The translations under genes and the position numbers were made by a program. The notes beneath the pieces are model-generated. The model saw only the letters and a program-made list of their open reading frames with translations, did no database searches and had not been told where the DNA came from. Source: Azorinus chamasolen (lineage: Eukaryota; Mollusca; Bivalvia; Cardiida; Solecurtidae). From it: a stretch of 64,000 nucleotides of DNA. Below are positions 50,356 through 60,165 of the stretch, in pieces (position 1 is the first letter of the stretch; the number at the start of each line of letters is the position of its first letter). Where the stretch lies: positions 60,419,453 through 60,483,452 of the forward strand of contig OY755239.1 in the NCBI GenBank assembly GCA_963576725.1. The letters run 5' to 3'.

Positions 50356-50477
50356 TTTCTCAAACTCCTGATTGAACTGGAAGTCTGGAAGTATTTAGTA
50401 TTGATCTAGATTCAAATTTCTCAAACTCCTGATCGAACTGGAAGTCTGGAAGTGTTTAGTATTGATCTAGATCCCAA
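50356..50477 (+). repeat. 61-bp tandem repeat, two copies
   Basis: TTTCTCAAACTCCTGATTGA... and TTTCTCAAACTCCTGATCGA... repeat with period 61 and few differences, ending GTATTGATCTAGAT each time. Confidence 0.92.
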
Positions 50478-50489
50478 TTTGGACAGATA

Positions 50490-50695
50490 CAGTAAAACCC
50501 CGCTAATGCGACCACTTAATAAACAGCCACTGGCGTCGTTTAAAGCAGGTGGTTGCTTAATGCAGGACGAAAGTTATGCAGAAAGTTCCTATAGGAGCTT
50601 TCTGCATAACTTTCGTCCTGCATTAAACTACCACCTGTCTCTGCCACCAAGAATTATGCCCAGTTTTTGGTGGTCGCATTAGAGGGGTTTTGCTG
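50490..50695. mobile_element. TA hairpin, AATGCG class, intact
   Basis: 206 bp, TA both sides. CAGTAAAACCCCGCTAATGC, GCAGGTGGTTGCTTAATGCA, centre AAGTTCCTATAGGAGCTT, right end GCATTAGAGGGGTTTTGCTG. Confidence 0.92.
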
Positions 50696-50717
50696 TATTA
50701 TGTTTTGTGACAGCGAG

Positions 50718-50944
50718 TTAACCCATTCCCTCATATTGTCGTATTCTGATGCCTCTGTAAAAGTCAGTTTTTGAAACTATTGTGATAATACAGCATTTCC
50801 TCCATAGGAGCAAATGCTTTTTTTTAACAGTGGTTTTAAAATAACGAAAATCTACGTTTTTCCTTTCCTCTAGTAAAGGCTCCTTTCCGGTAGATTTACT
50901 GAAAGAGGATGAGTTTAAAATAGCATTATGATGTAATGGATTAA
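50718..50944 (+). mobile_element. C-family TTAA element
   Basis: TTAACCCATTCCCTCATATT to ATGATGTAATGGATTAA, 227 bp. Hairpin CTATTGTGATAATACAGC, centre TTCCTCCATAGGAGCAAA. Confidence 0.9.
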
Positions 50945-50983
50945 GAGTTAATATGTAGCTTCTGTGTTTTACTGCCATTATTA

Positions 50984-51108
50984 TCCAATGTAATTATTGC
51001 TCTTCCTCCATTCTCGTTGTATCGATTTTTTCTGCATTGTCTCTGTATATCCATCACGTGCGTGATAATAAATGAGTCTGTTGCATTGTTATGTCAGTGT
51101 CATATGAA
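50984..51108 (+). repeat. Segment homologous to 32,244-32,366
   Basis: AATGTAATTATTGCTCTTCC, TTCTCGTTGTATCGATTTTT, ATTGTCTCTGTATATCCATC, CAGTGTCATATG. Last recognised piece of the large duplication. Confidence 0.65.
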
Positions 51109-51632
51109 GCAGGATGATAATTAAAAGTCATCTCAAATAATATTTATTTAAAGTTGGAGGTTTACCGACTGATAAACAATTTCATGACAAAGAATTTATC
51201 AAATACACAAGAAACATAAACATTATAACATTAAATACACATAAAATGTAATTAATAGTGAAGTTTAACCACATTATTAGTTTAAACCTTACTTCCTACA
51301 TGAATTCTTATTGAAGCAAAAAGTAATTTAAAAATTAAAACTGCGCGAATAAAGAGAGTAAACAGCATAATTAAATCAGACAATTAAACTTTATTAAGAA
51401 TATTAGCTTATTGAATTATATAATCAGTTAAGAACAAATAGTTATTTATGCAATTAAAGCCAACAGTATTGGTAAATATTCTACTATATAACAGTAATGC
51501 ATCACAATACATGAAGAAGCACATTAGTAGGGTATATCAACTATCATTATGACATTACGTAAGCACATCCAACAAGAACGCTACAAACAGTATGAATAAA
51601 GCAAACACGAAATAGAAAAGCAATGACACATA
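51109..51632. other. Very AT-rich stretch, nothing recognised
   Basis: A/T runs dominate 51.12-51.55 kb; no repeats of the families above and no coding frame. Confidence 0.4.
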
Positions 51633-51815
51633 TTAACCCTTCGCTTGCTATTCACGTCAATATACATACCTGTAAATAGTGAAGACCCAGATGAGACAGC
51701 TCCTGCAGGAGCTGTCTCATCAGGGTCTGCACTATTTACAAGTTGATTGTGCAACCAATGCACTCCACAGCAGCGATATACTTGTACACAAGGGCATGGG
51801 TAAAGAAGGAGAAAT
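51633..51815 (+). mobile_element. D element truncated at its right end
   Basis: TTAACCCTTCGCTTGCTATT, hairpin GTAAATAGTGAAGACCCAG with centre CAGCTCCTGCAGGAGCTG, AATGCACTCCACAGCAGCG, GGGCATGGGTAAAGAAGGAG, then it joins TA-hairpin sequence instead of CAGCAAGCGAAGGG. Confidence 0.88.
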
Positions 51816-51992
51816 GGTTGCTAAATGCAGGGTAAACGCAATGCAGGAAAGCTCCTATAGGAACTTTCTGCATTGCGTTTTACCTGCATTAAGATATAGG
51901 AGCTTTCTGCACCGCCGAATTAAGCAATGGCCTAACAGACCCAAGATCAGACCTCTTCTCGATGGCCGCCTAAGACAGATTCTATTGTTCAT
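51816..51992. mobile_element. TA-hairpin core, left TIR missing
   Basis: GGTTGCTAAATGCAGGGTAA, GCAGGAAAGCTCCTATAGGA, then a repeated ATATAGGAGCTTTCTGCACC, GATGGCCGCCTAAGACAGAT and TCTATTG. Fused directly to the truncated D element. Confidence 0.75.
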
Positions 51993-53039
51993 ACACTGGT
52001 CAAAAGCACTGAAGTGTATCTGTACCCATTCAATAAGCGTTTCATGTTTGCAAATAAGAAAAGGCCATCAGGGCATAGGTTTGGCGAGTAGGCTGTGTGA
52101 TCAAGCTCAGTTATTTACGTTTCTGTCAAAAACTATTTCACTTTGTATGAAGGAGTATAATTGTCATACAACTGGCAAATGTACGTCATTACCAATGAAA
52201 ATCGACTGTCAAAAGAAATATTTCAGTTGTTTTCAGTACGTACAACATTTCTGTAGAATCGGCCGGCATAGTACTGCTATTCCTAACACAGTTGGTTTGT
52301 GAAAAAGTATAACAAATAATACGTATTTTCTTTACCGACTATTTTTATTTAGAAATTACGTGTCGCCTGGATTTGTAATAGCCCATACACGATTACTTTG
52401 CTTTGTCTTTAGTTTACAATGGTGAATCCAGGTCTCATTATCTGTTATGGGATTATTTTGAGTTTAGATTAGGTATATTGTCAGTATCTTTTGGCCTAAA
52501 ATCGTCTTTGATTTTGAACGATTTCTTTGTTTTACATGTAATAAACATGGAGTTACTCATTTCTATCAATGGCCATGTCCAGAGTATAATCCCTTGGCAT
52601 ACAGTATAGAGGGTATTCCAATAAAGTGACACTGAGCGGAGCTGCAGTGTACTTGATTTATAATAGATACTTTATTTGCAATAAACATAGAGTGGTTCTC
52701 CTTGTTATCATTTTTATTGCTCTGCGGGGAAAGATCAATGTAATTAGGGAAACGCTGGTGTTAGATGAAAGAAATCAGACGATTAAACATTGAAGATGGC
52801 AAATAGTCTTGAGTATGGGCTGATCTTTTGGTTACATGACTTCAAATGGAATTTTCATCAACAATGTCATTTAGAAAGACACTTAAACCATTCATCTTTC
52901 AGAACTTGGACCATATACTTTAACTCCATCATGTTTTTTTCCAATGTTTACAAAATGCCGTTAAATGCCGTCGTTTCCTTGAGACATCTAAACAGGTCAA
53001 ATCAAATGTGGAGATTGAAGAAAACCACCTAAATAAATA
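51993..53039. other. Non-repeat stretch, no gene recognised
   Basis: Open frames of 68 and 80 codons have no motif, and the longest frame of the window runs in from the D element. No family repeats seen. Confidence 0.35.
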
Positions 53040-53243
53040 CAGTAAAACCTCGATTATTCGAATTTTCGTTATAAACGAATTTAGACCCTTTTAGGCAGGT
53101 GGCTGCTTAATGCATGATGAAAGTCATGCAGAAAGCTCCTAGAGGAGCTTTCTGCATGACTTTCACCATGCATTAAGCTGCCACCTGTCTTAAAGATCGA
53201 TAATAATACGTATTTTAGTGTTCGGATAATCGAGGTTTTACTG
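53040..53243. mobile_element. TA hairpin, ATTCGAA class, intact
   Basis: 204 bp, TA both sides. CAGTAAAACCTCGATTATTC mirrored by GGATAATCGAGGTTTTACTG; perfect centre AGAAAGCTCCTAGAGGAGCT. Confidence 0.94.
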
Positions 53244-53339
53244 TATATACATTACAGTCTAGCTAAAGTTACGACCAAAAATATTTATTAAAGTAGGAGT
53301 ATCCAAACGTATGTAATTGCGTAATGGAGGAAATAAGTA

Positions 53340-53660
53340 CAGTAAAATCCCTCTAAACCGGAAGTTGAATTTAATATAAATTTCGGTCTTGGAGACAGGT
53401 GGCTGTTTAATGCAGGGTGAAAGTCATGTCGGAGCTTTCTGCATGACTTTAACCTACATTAAGCAGCCACCTGCCTAAAGTATCTAAATTCTTCCCTGCT
53501 AGAACCCCGGTTTAGATGTGGTTTACTGTATAGCAGAATGCTCATATAGCAGTTTTCTTCACAACGTTTGTCCGCAATTAAGCTATCGCATGTTTTATAA
53601 ATTTCAGAATTTGTTTTCGTTTGAATTGTTATATTACAGATACCTTACTGCACTGTTTAT
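53340..53660. mobile_element. TA hairpin (AACCGG class) plus a right-half remnant
   Basis: 53,340-53,528: CAGTAAAATCCCTCTAAACC, centre reduced to TCATGTCGGAGCTTTC, right end CCCGGTTTAGATGTGGTTTA plus CTG. 53,530-53,660 is a decayed right half (AGAATGCTCATATAGC, AATTAAGCTATCGCATG, ACCTTACTG). Confidence 0.82.
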
Positions 53661-53817
53661 ATATCTGACACATACGTAGTTAATTGATAAATCTCGAGCA
53701 ATGCTTGTAGCTGTTGACAACATCTCACTACGTTTTTCTTCCGGACAATCCATCTTAGATCATCCGCTTGATACACATTTAAACTTTATTTGCTGCCAAC
53801 AGCTAAGAAAGTATTCC

Positions 53818-54046
53818 TTAACCCTTTCCCTCATATTGACGACTTTTGACGACTCTGTAAATGTCACTTTGTGAAACCATTATGATAAATAGAGCATTTG
53901 CTCCTATAGGAGCAAATGCTCTATTTATCACAATGGTTTCAAAATAAAAAAATCTAAAATTTTCCTTTTCTCTAATTAATGCTCCTTTCCGGTAGATTAA
54001 TTCAAAGAGGTTGTATCTAAAAATAGCCTATGAGGTAATGGGTTAA
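53818..54046 (+). mobile_element. C-family TTAA element, complete
   Basis: 229 bp, TTAACCCTTTCCCTCATATT to ATGAGGTAATGGGTTAA. Hairpin CATTATGATAAATAGAGC, centre TTTGCTCCTATAGGAGCAAA; 3' body GCTCCTTTCCGGTAGATTAA. Confidence 0.94.
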
Positions 54047-54861
54047 CTGAACGCAGAGTAGGCGTGACAATACGACATTTTCTTCTGATTATCATGCAAT
54101 ATAACAGATACTTATCTAGATAGTCAATAACGATGATAATTATACGATGACCAGAGCAATGGATCGCACATCCTAGATCCGTTTTGCGTTATTGTCTACC
54201 AAATATGGGTTTTGTGTTAAAAATCATTCTCTCTATATTACACAAGCACATCGTGGCACAACAAATACAATACCCTAAAAAACCTTGATTTTTTTTCTCA
54301 ATACACAGGCTTGGAAGAGATTACATAAGAACACAATTGACATCAATAATAAATACAAGAATAGCCTACTTTGTGCATTGAAACATACGCACGATTTTGC
54401 AGAATTAAAGCATACTATATGCGAATGTTGAAATGGGGAAATATAGTCTTATTCGTATAACTTATCAGTTGGAAAGAGTCCATGAACTCACATCCACGCT
54501 TCTATGGATATGGTTTCAAAGCTCGGGTCAATTGTGAATTAAGTCGTAGCACCAAGTTCCTACTGCTTTAACACAATCACGCCCAAAACAATGTGCCCAA
54601 ATGAAACGTTTAACGCCATTCACATAAATGGTTAGATAAAAAATAAGGTTTCTCTAGAGACGAGAAATCAATAATATTGGCAAGTTTCTATCAATACAGT
54701 ATACATTGGAACTAGTGACCAGAGAAATGTAATTAATGAAAAATAATAACCTTAATAATAAATCCTAAACATCTATAATTTGAGACGATAAAAACGGTCA
54801 AAACGTGTATTCGACTAAACTCTAAACAGGAATGTGATAGTAATAATGGATGTCTTTTTGC
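54047..54861. other. AT-rich stretch, nothing recognised
   Basis: No family repeats, RNA genes or plausible coding frame. Confidence 0.4.
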
Positions 54862-55352
54862 TTCGGTCGCTTAATGCAGGGTGCATTTATGCCGAAAGCA
54901 CACTTTTGAGCTTTCTACGTGACTGATACAGTTTGTTCACTTAAATGTTTTCGTTATACATGCACTTTACCACTGTATTTGCCATCGCGGTTGTTGTAGA
55001 TTAGTCGGAGAGGGGATACGTTTATTTACACTGTTTGTCTTTTAGGGTGGGGATGAAATAAGTGTGAGGTTGGGCGCCCAAAAACCGGTTACCACCCCCC
55101 CCCCCCCAGTGACTTCTGTCACTGACCGTTCCAAGGCGGTACATCCATCTTCCCCTGTTGTATGTTTGTTTTGTCTTTGTGCGTCTCTTGATGTTTTTAT
55201 AGTTATGCACATTTGCTGTTTCCTTGTGTTGCTGTTTGGGCGGCTGTTTGTTTCCTGCATGACTCATTTTTGTACTTTTTTTGCATAAAGCTGTCATCTG
55301 TCTTAAAGACCGGAATTGATACTAATTTACATGTAGGCTTCAGAGGGGTTTA
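54862..55352. mobile_element. TA-hairpin remnant split by a 0.34-kb insert
   Basis: Left: TTCGGTCGCTTAATGCAGGG, CCGAAAGCACACTTTTGAGC, TTTCTACGTGACT. Right: TGCATGACTCA, ATAAAGCTGTCATCTGTC, GACCGGAATTGATAC, CTTCAGAGGGGTTTAG. The insert (about 54,927-55,265) has a 14-C run, is more GC-rich, and may be bounded by TGACT.AT duplicates. Confidence 0.6.
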
Positions 55353-55364
55353 GTGTATAATTCC

Positions 55365-55597
55365 TTAACCCTCTCGGCGCCAAATTTCTAATTGTCGTCT
55401 GCAAACCACCTTTTGTTAAATCATTCAGTACAATAAGGAAATTAGATAAACAAATGCAAATTTCAAAGGAATAAAACACAGATATAGAATAAAAGATTGA
55501 GACAAAAAGTGAAGTCGCCTTGAAAAGGCGGCGTCTGATCTGGGACTGCACTATTTGTTGTGGTGCATTTATGCGACATTGGCGGTAAAAGGGTTAA
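55365..55597 (+). mobile_element. F-family TTAA element, half hairpin
   Basis: TTAACCCTCTCGGCGCCAAA to GGCGGTAAAAGGGTTAA. The left stem jumps from AAAAGTGAAGTC to GCCTTGAAAAGGCGGCG; right stem GGGACTGCACTATTTG. Confidence 0.9.
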
Positions 55598-55791
55598 TCC
55601 TTTTACCGCTTTATAAAATTTTGATCTGGTTCAAATACTGCTGCTTTCGATTCGACATGCTTTTCTTGAACTATTGACCAAATGTCAGACAGCTTGGATC
55701 TTGATGAAACGCCGAATGAGACTTGGTGTCTCTCCTGGAACGAAGCTGTTTGCAAGTGCGAGATAGGTTGCGGAAATCTGGATACGGTTAA
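55594..55791 (+). mobile_element. R-family TTAA element, sharing TTAA with F
   Basis: TTAATCCTTTTACCGCTTTA to GGATACGGTTAA. Hairpin GTCAGACAGCTTGGATCTTG, GACGCCGAATGAGACTTGG, TCTCTCCTGGAACGAAGCTG, TTTGC. Related hairpins occur near 26.85, 46.6 and 60.9 kb. Confidence 0.72.
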
Positions 55792-55838
55792 TGTAAGAGA
55801 AATACCAATTTCGCGATTATGTAAAAATATTCTCAAGT

Positions 55839-56149
55839 ACAGTTGAACTTCGATATCTTGAACACGAATAACTCGAACGGGATATCTCGAACTAAACGTT
55901 CTTCCAACATTTACAATACATAATTGTTCATAAATATATCACAATACATATCTGGAAACACATGTGACAGCTTAATGCAGGTCGAAAGCAATGCTGCAGG
56001 CTACTACAGGATCTTTCAGCTCTACTTTCGAACTGTATTAAGCTGTGAACTGGAGAAATTATCCTGACCAAACATAGGATACTTCGAACCTCTGTTATCT
56101 CAAAATAATTTGTATGCCCCTTGAATTTCGAGATATCGAAGTTCAACTG
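55839..56149. mobile_element. TA hairpin, ATATCTCGAA class, 311 bp
   Basis: CAGTTGAACTTCGATATCTT at left and AGATATCGAAGTTCAACTG at right. Core GACAGCTTAATGCAGGTCGA, AAGCAATGCTGCAGG, TTCGAACTGTATTAAGCTG. Longer than the 204-bp class, with the same core word GCTTAATGCAGG. Confidence 0.85.
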
Positions 56150-56397
56150 CAGATATACTGATTTCTATATTGACATATACAAGAAAATGTTGTTCATTTG
56201 CGAAAGTCTGAAATAATTGTAATCAAATGCGTCATAGCATTTTGACACTTGTAAACGCATTTAAATTCTAACTGATATAATAAAATAAAAAAATAAATTA
56301 TGGGCAAAACTTCTTCAAAATGATCGCAGCTGGAAGTTGCCCCTTTTATGCGTAAGTGCCAATGACAATGGTGCATCTTTAAACAGAGATCTACATG

Positions 56398-56566
56398 TAG
56401 ATAAGACGCGTAAATTAAAACATTTTCAAAAACTGCTCCTTTATTTCTCCACCAAACCGCTATGACCACTACTCGAGACGATTCTATGATATAAAAGTAT
56501 AAGCAAACATACGGTTTGGTGGAGAAATTACAATAATTTCAATATCTGAGTATGTGCATTTATCTG
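56398..56566. mobile_element. I-family palindromic element, decayed
   Basis: TAGATAAGACGCGTAAATTA, TTTATTTCTCCACCAAACCG, CTCGAGACGATTCTATG, ACGGTTTGGTGGAGAAATTA, TATGTGCATTTATCTG. Confidence 0.78.
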
Positions 56567-56575
56567 TTGCTTTGG

Positions 56576-56796
56576 TTAACCTTTAGCCTGCTGAGCAAAT
56601 TATTTTTACATAATATTTCACCAACATGTACTACATTTTCAAAACTCATGCTATAATCAATTTATCTACAAAATACAATCAGGGTGTCAAACAGTTTGGA
56701 TCCTGATGAGACGCCGAGTTACTCGGCCTCTCATCTGGATCCAAACTGTTTCAATAGGTATTCACTCATCTGCCCAATAGCAGGCTAAAGGTTTAA
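56576..56796 (+). mobile_element. P-family TTAA element, complete
   Basis: TTAACCTTTAGCCTGCTGAG to ATAGCAGGCTAAAGGTTTAA. Hairpin CAAACAGTTTGGATCCTGAT, centre GCCGAGTTACTCGGC. Outer arms AACCTTTAGCCTGCTG/CAGGCTAAAGGTT are an inverted repeat. The hairpin equals E, but the body does not. Confidence 0.9.
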
Positions 56797-57062
56797 AGAG
56801 TAAAACATCCCATTCAATATATTATTAATTGTACATCAATGAAAGAATGGCTCTTGTATAGATAAATATAGTTCTCATAAAACACTTTTGCTTTCATAGT
56901 TAGTTTCACTGCTATTTAGATTTTGAAGGTATATAAACGACTGCTTGTAAATACATATTGATGAGTTTTTAACATAATGTCTGTTTCTAAAAGAAATATA
57001 TATCGCTGTAGTATTACCAGGCATACGCCCAGATGATATCTTCAATATTCCTGAAGTGTATA

Positions 57063-57180
57063 CAGTAGGATTCTTAAACAAACCAGGTCGTTGCTTAATT
57101 CAGGGCAAAGGTGATGCAGAAAGCTCCTGTATCTTCTTCCTTTCTTCTTCTTCTCCTTCCTCTACTTATTCTTCATTTTT
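57063..57180. mobile_element. TA-hairpin left arm plus polypyrimidine tract
   Basis: CAGTAGGATTCTTAAACAAA, CAGGTCGTTGCTTAATTCAG, GATGCAGAAAGCTCCTG, then a CTTCTTCC-rich run (57,128-57,175) in place of the right arm. Confidence 0.7.
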
Positions 57181-57624
57181 CACCGTGAAATATTGTCCAA
57201 ATTTCGCTGTTAATAATAGTCCTATCCTAATGAAACTTCAAACGAGTATTGCTAGTTATGTGCAGATGTGCATTCCATTTTATATTATTCGAGTATGCTG
57301 AAAACTGGCATGTAAGGATATTTGGGCACCCCGGACTCTATCGCAGGTGTTTCGAGAAGAGGTGGTTGCCATAGTAATATAGTGGCGGGCTATGATTGTT
57401 AGCAATTTAGATATTATTCAGTGGGTTCAGTTAACATAGCACAATGCCAAAAGTAAACTTTGACATGAAAAATAGCGGTAACTTCAAAAGATTTTGTTCC
57501 GTATATTGTTTAAAATGACCATTATATTCACCTGTGGTTTTATTTCACACAGATGATTACAGCGTGATGGTACTTTCGTTTCTTTACAAATCAAGGTTGA
57601 CTGGTTGTTTGCAAACTACGTATA

Positions 57625-57726
57625 GGTTAGTGTTTGTTAGTCAGCATTTACAAAAATAAATCGGTCTAGCGGGGCGCAGCCCCGCGACCGATTTATTTTG
57701 TAAATGCTGAGTAACAAATACTAACC
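57625..57726. repeat. GC-centred hairpin of about 100 bp
   Basis: GGTTAGTGTTTGTTAGTCAG, CATTTACAAAAATAAATCGG on the left pair with CCGATTTATTTTGTAAATGC and ACAAATACTAACC on the right; the tip GCGGGGCGCAGCCCCGC is very GC-rich. No sister copy seen in the window. Confidence 0.85.
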
Positions 57727-58131
57727 AATTTAGTGATTGAAGTTATGTTTTGTTCACAAAATGTCGCGCGCCCTATGTAACATACCTGTCACCACCCGTC
57801 ACATCTTTCATAAGAGTATCGTGCGGCAAACGCTTGTATGTACCTGAGACGCGATACATTTCCGACAGCAACACCACAGTTTTCCGAGAAAAACAGTGGA
57901 TATTCAAGCGAGTTATAAATGGAGATTTTGATTTATTGAAATATATATGAACCAATACTGTCCAAACATGAGGTCACGGCAACTCAAGTTCTCAATAACG
58001 GCTTCCGAATTTCACTAATGAAACCGGTAGGTGATTACATTGTACTTTGCAGAGATTTCCCGTGATTTCGATTGGATTATCAAGAATTATTATTTATTCA
58101 TTTTCGTCAATGCACACGTCTACAGATCGTT

Positions 58132-58270
58132 TAACCCTTTACTTCATATAAACACGTTTCACACATTTGCAAACGGAGTAGATCAAAGTTTCCAACTATA
58201 TTTGTATAAATGCAAACGGAGTAGACCAAGAACAGACAACTTCTATAGGCAGAACTTGGTGTCCCCATCA
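58132..58270 (-). mobile_element. B-type element fragments with duplicated stem
   Basis: TTTAACCCTTTACTTCATAT, TTGCAAACGGAGTAGATC, then TGCAAACGGAGTAGACCAAG again 42 bp later. The element then dissolves. Confidence 0.6.
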
Positions 58271-58329
58271 GCCAAATTGGCAGCAACAGTAGTCAACTCT
58301 ATCTATATTCGATCGAAGAAACACCGGTC

Positions 58330-58561
58330 TTAACCCTTTCTCTCATATCAACACTTTATCGCAAACAGAGAAGACAAAGACCAGACGTCTAATCATGGTT
58401 CGCTCTCTATTTCCGTATAAAATTATATAGATCTGATCATACAGTTTTTGTTTGAACCAAGTTCCCTTGAAAAGATTACAGTATTAAACAAATGGGTTAT
58501 TAATATTCCTGAATTGATCAATTCGTGTAGATCTATAAATGTTCCTTAGAGAAAGAGTTAA
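58330..58561 (-). mobile_element. B2 TTAA element, reverse
   Basis: TTAACCCTTTCTCTCATATC, GCAAACAGAGAAGACAAAGA, reduced hairpin, ACAGTTTTTGTTTGAACCAA, end TTCCTTAGAGAAAGAGTTAA. Confidence 0.78.
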
Positions 58562-59263
58562 ACACTGCTTCAAACCGGCCTGGCTCCAAAGTATAGCTAA
58601 AGACTCAAAAATCCCCTTTAACAACCAACTCAAACAATGTTTAGTAATTCAAATCCCTGAGAGGGTCATAAAATATTATTTTCGTTAAGAGACAGCAAAA
58701 ATGATTACTGTTTTTAATTTTATTTTTATTTTTCATTTATGTTCAATGCTAACGTCCAACATAATGACTTCAAGAGTTATAAAGATCAGTTTAATATTTT
58801 TTGTGATAATTGTGTCTTTTGTATCTCCCTTTTTGAATCATTTCAAAAGCTTGAATCCACATCAGTATTTAAAAAACTGTCCGGAATATCGAGGCGTCAT
58901 GTCAATTACATATGCTCCAACAGGCTTCAGCCACTAGCTGCTATTGTATCCTGTCCCTGAACTGATTCTGAGCGCAGGTGCAATATAAAATAGACCGACT
59001 TACTGGGTAAATTGTCACTTACTTCGATAAATAGACACTTACATATGTACTAAATAAATGACCAGTAACGGCTGATTTACTAAATTAAATCGCCAGAGAA
59101 TTTGAAAAATACTGCAACGCCATTGGACAAAATATAATTTCAATCACTAAATTTACTTTACTCATCTATACCTATATTGTCTGTTTCGATTTTGGAACAT
59201 CCTGTAACAGAATTAGCTATAATTAGATCGTGTTTGTCTTCAGAAAAAGGGTTAAGATACGGT
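58562..59263. other. Stretch without recognised elements
   Basis: A hydrophobic 78-codon frame (58,701-58,937) is dominated by F, I, S from AT-rich codons and overlaps another frame; not supported as a gene. Confidence 0.35.
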
Positions 59264-59512
59264 TTAACCCTTTCCCTGTTGTATATTCATATAGGAAATA
59301 AGGACGTCATGAATATTGATAAGATTTTGTTTTATAATTGCATATGAATAAAGGCCATTTTGGCTCAGACAGAAGCTGTACAATCAGATATATATTACAC
59401 CATAAGCAAACAGAGCAGACCCTGGTCAGACGACTTCTATAGGAGCCGTCTGATCTGGGTCTACTCTGTTTGCAGATGCGTGAAAATGCACTTACATAAG
59501 GGAAAGGGTTAA
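59264..59512 (+). mobile_element. B2 TTAA element, complete
   Basis: 249 bp, TTAACCCTTTCCCTGTTGTA to AAGGGAAAGGGTTAA. Hairpin at 59,407-59,474: GCAAACAGAGCAGACCCTGG, centre GACTTCTATAGGAGCC, closing GGGTCTACTCTGTTTGC. Confidence 0.94.
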
Positions 59513-59588
59513 TCAAATGTGATTACAGTGCCATAGCCATTAAGTCAACGAAAACCGTGGTACGTTTTACGGTCAAAAGGATTACATA

Positions 59589-59792
59589 CAACAGAACCTG
59601 TCTTAAACGGCCACCAAAAAGAGGTCTAATCATGCGCCCATAAGGCATGTGGTGACTTAATGCGGGTCAAAAGTAATGCCGAAAGCTCCTTTATTAGCTT
59701 TCCGTATTACATTTACCCTGCGTTAAGCAACCACCTGCTTATTAAGACGCCTATGTTCACTAAATGCATGGCCGCTTAGGACATGTTTACTG
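59589..59792. mobile_element. TA hairpin, TTAAGCGG class, intact length
   Basis: 204 bp, TA both sides. CAACAGAACCTGTCTTAAAC at left, GGCCGCTTAGGACATGTTTA plus CTG at right. Centre GAAAGCTCCTTTATTAGC. Confidence 0.9.
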
Positions 59793-60015
59793 TATGACCG
59801 GTGTTGATTTATGGCATAATAATGTCTTTATCCTCTTATTTCAAGACACACTGTAAAACCAATCAATGGAAAATGATAAAACAGTGAGATGGAAAGCCAA
59901 ATAGATTTTCTGTCAAAAAAGGCCGATGTTTATTTTGAAAAATAAAAAGAACCACTGCAATAGTGTTCAAACCTTACAGACAAGATATCCTGCTAATCGC
60001 AATCTGAGTCCTGAC

Positions 60016-60165
60016 CCCGAGGTTATAAAGCGTATTGCTTGAGTCTGAGATCATTCTCAAGCATCTGAATGGTCATATTCTGAGCAAGCTCAGAATCTGA
60101 CCAATCAGATACTTGAGAATGATCTCAGACTCACACTCAGAAGTTTTATAACCTTGGACCCAGAT
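60016..60165. mobile_element. J-family palindrome, complete
   Basis: TTGAGTCTGAGATCATTCTC, AAGCATCTGAATGGTCATAT, TCTGAGC on the left pair with GCTCAGAATCTGACCAATCA, GATACTTGAGAATGATCTCA, GACTC on the right (tip AA). The outer GAGGTTATAA/TTATAACCTTG pair too. Partial copies at 10.6, 35.0 and 43.0 kb. Confidence 0.88.

Noticed and set aside
51679..52302. 207-codon open frame, the longest in the window
   Set aside because: It begins inside a D hairpin, crosses a TA-hairpin core and continues into unremarkable sequence; no domain or family motif.
58701..58960. Small membrane protein (hydrophobic 78-codon frame)
   Set aside because: Hydrophobicity comes from T-rich codons; a second frame overlaps it and there is no other support.
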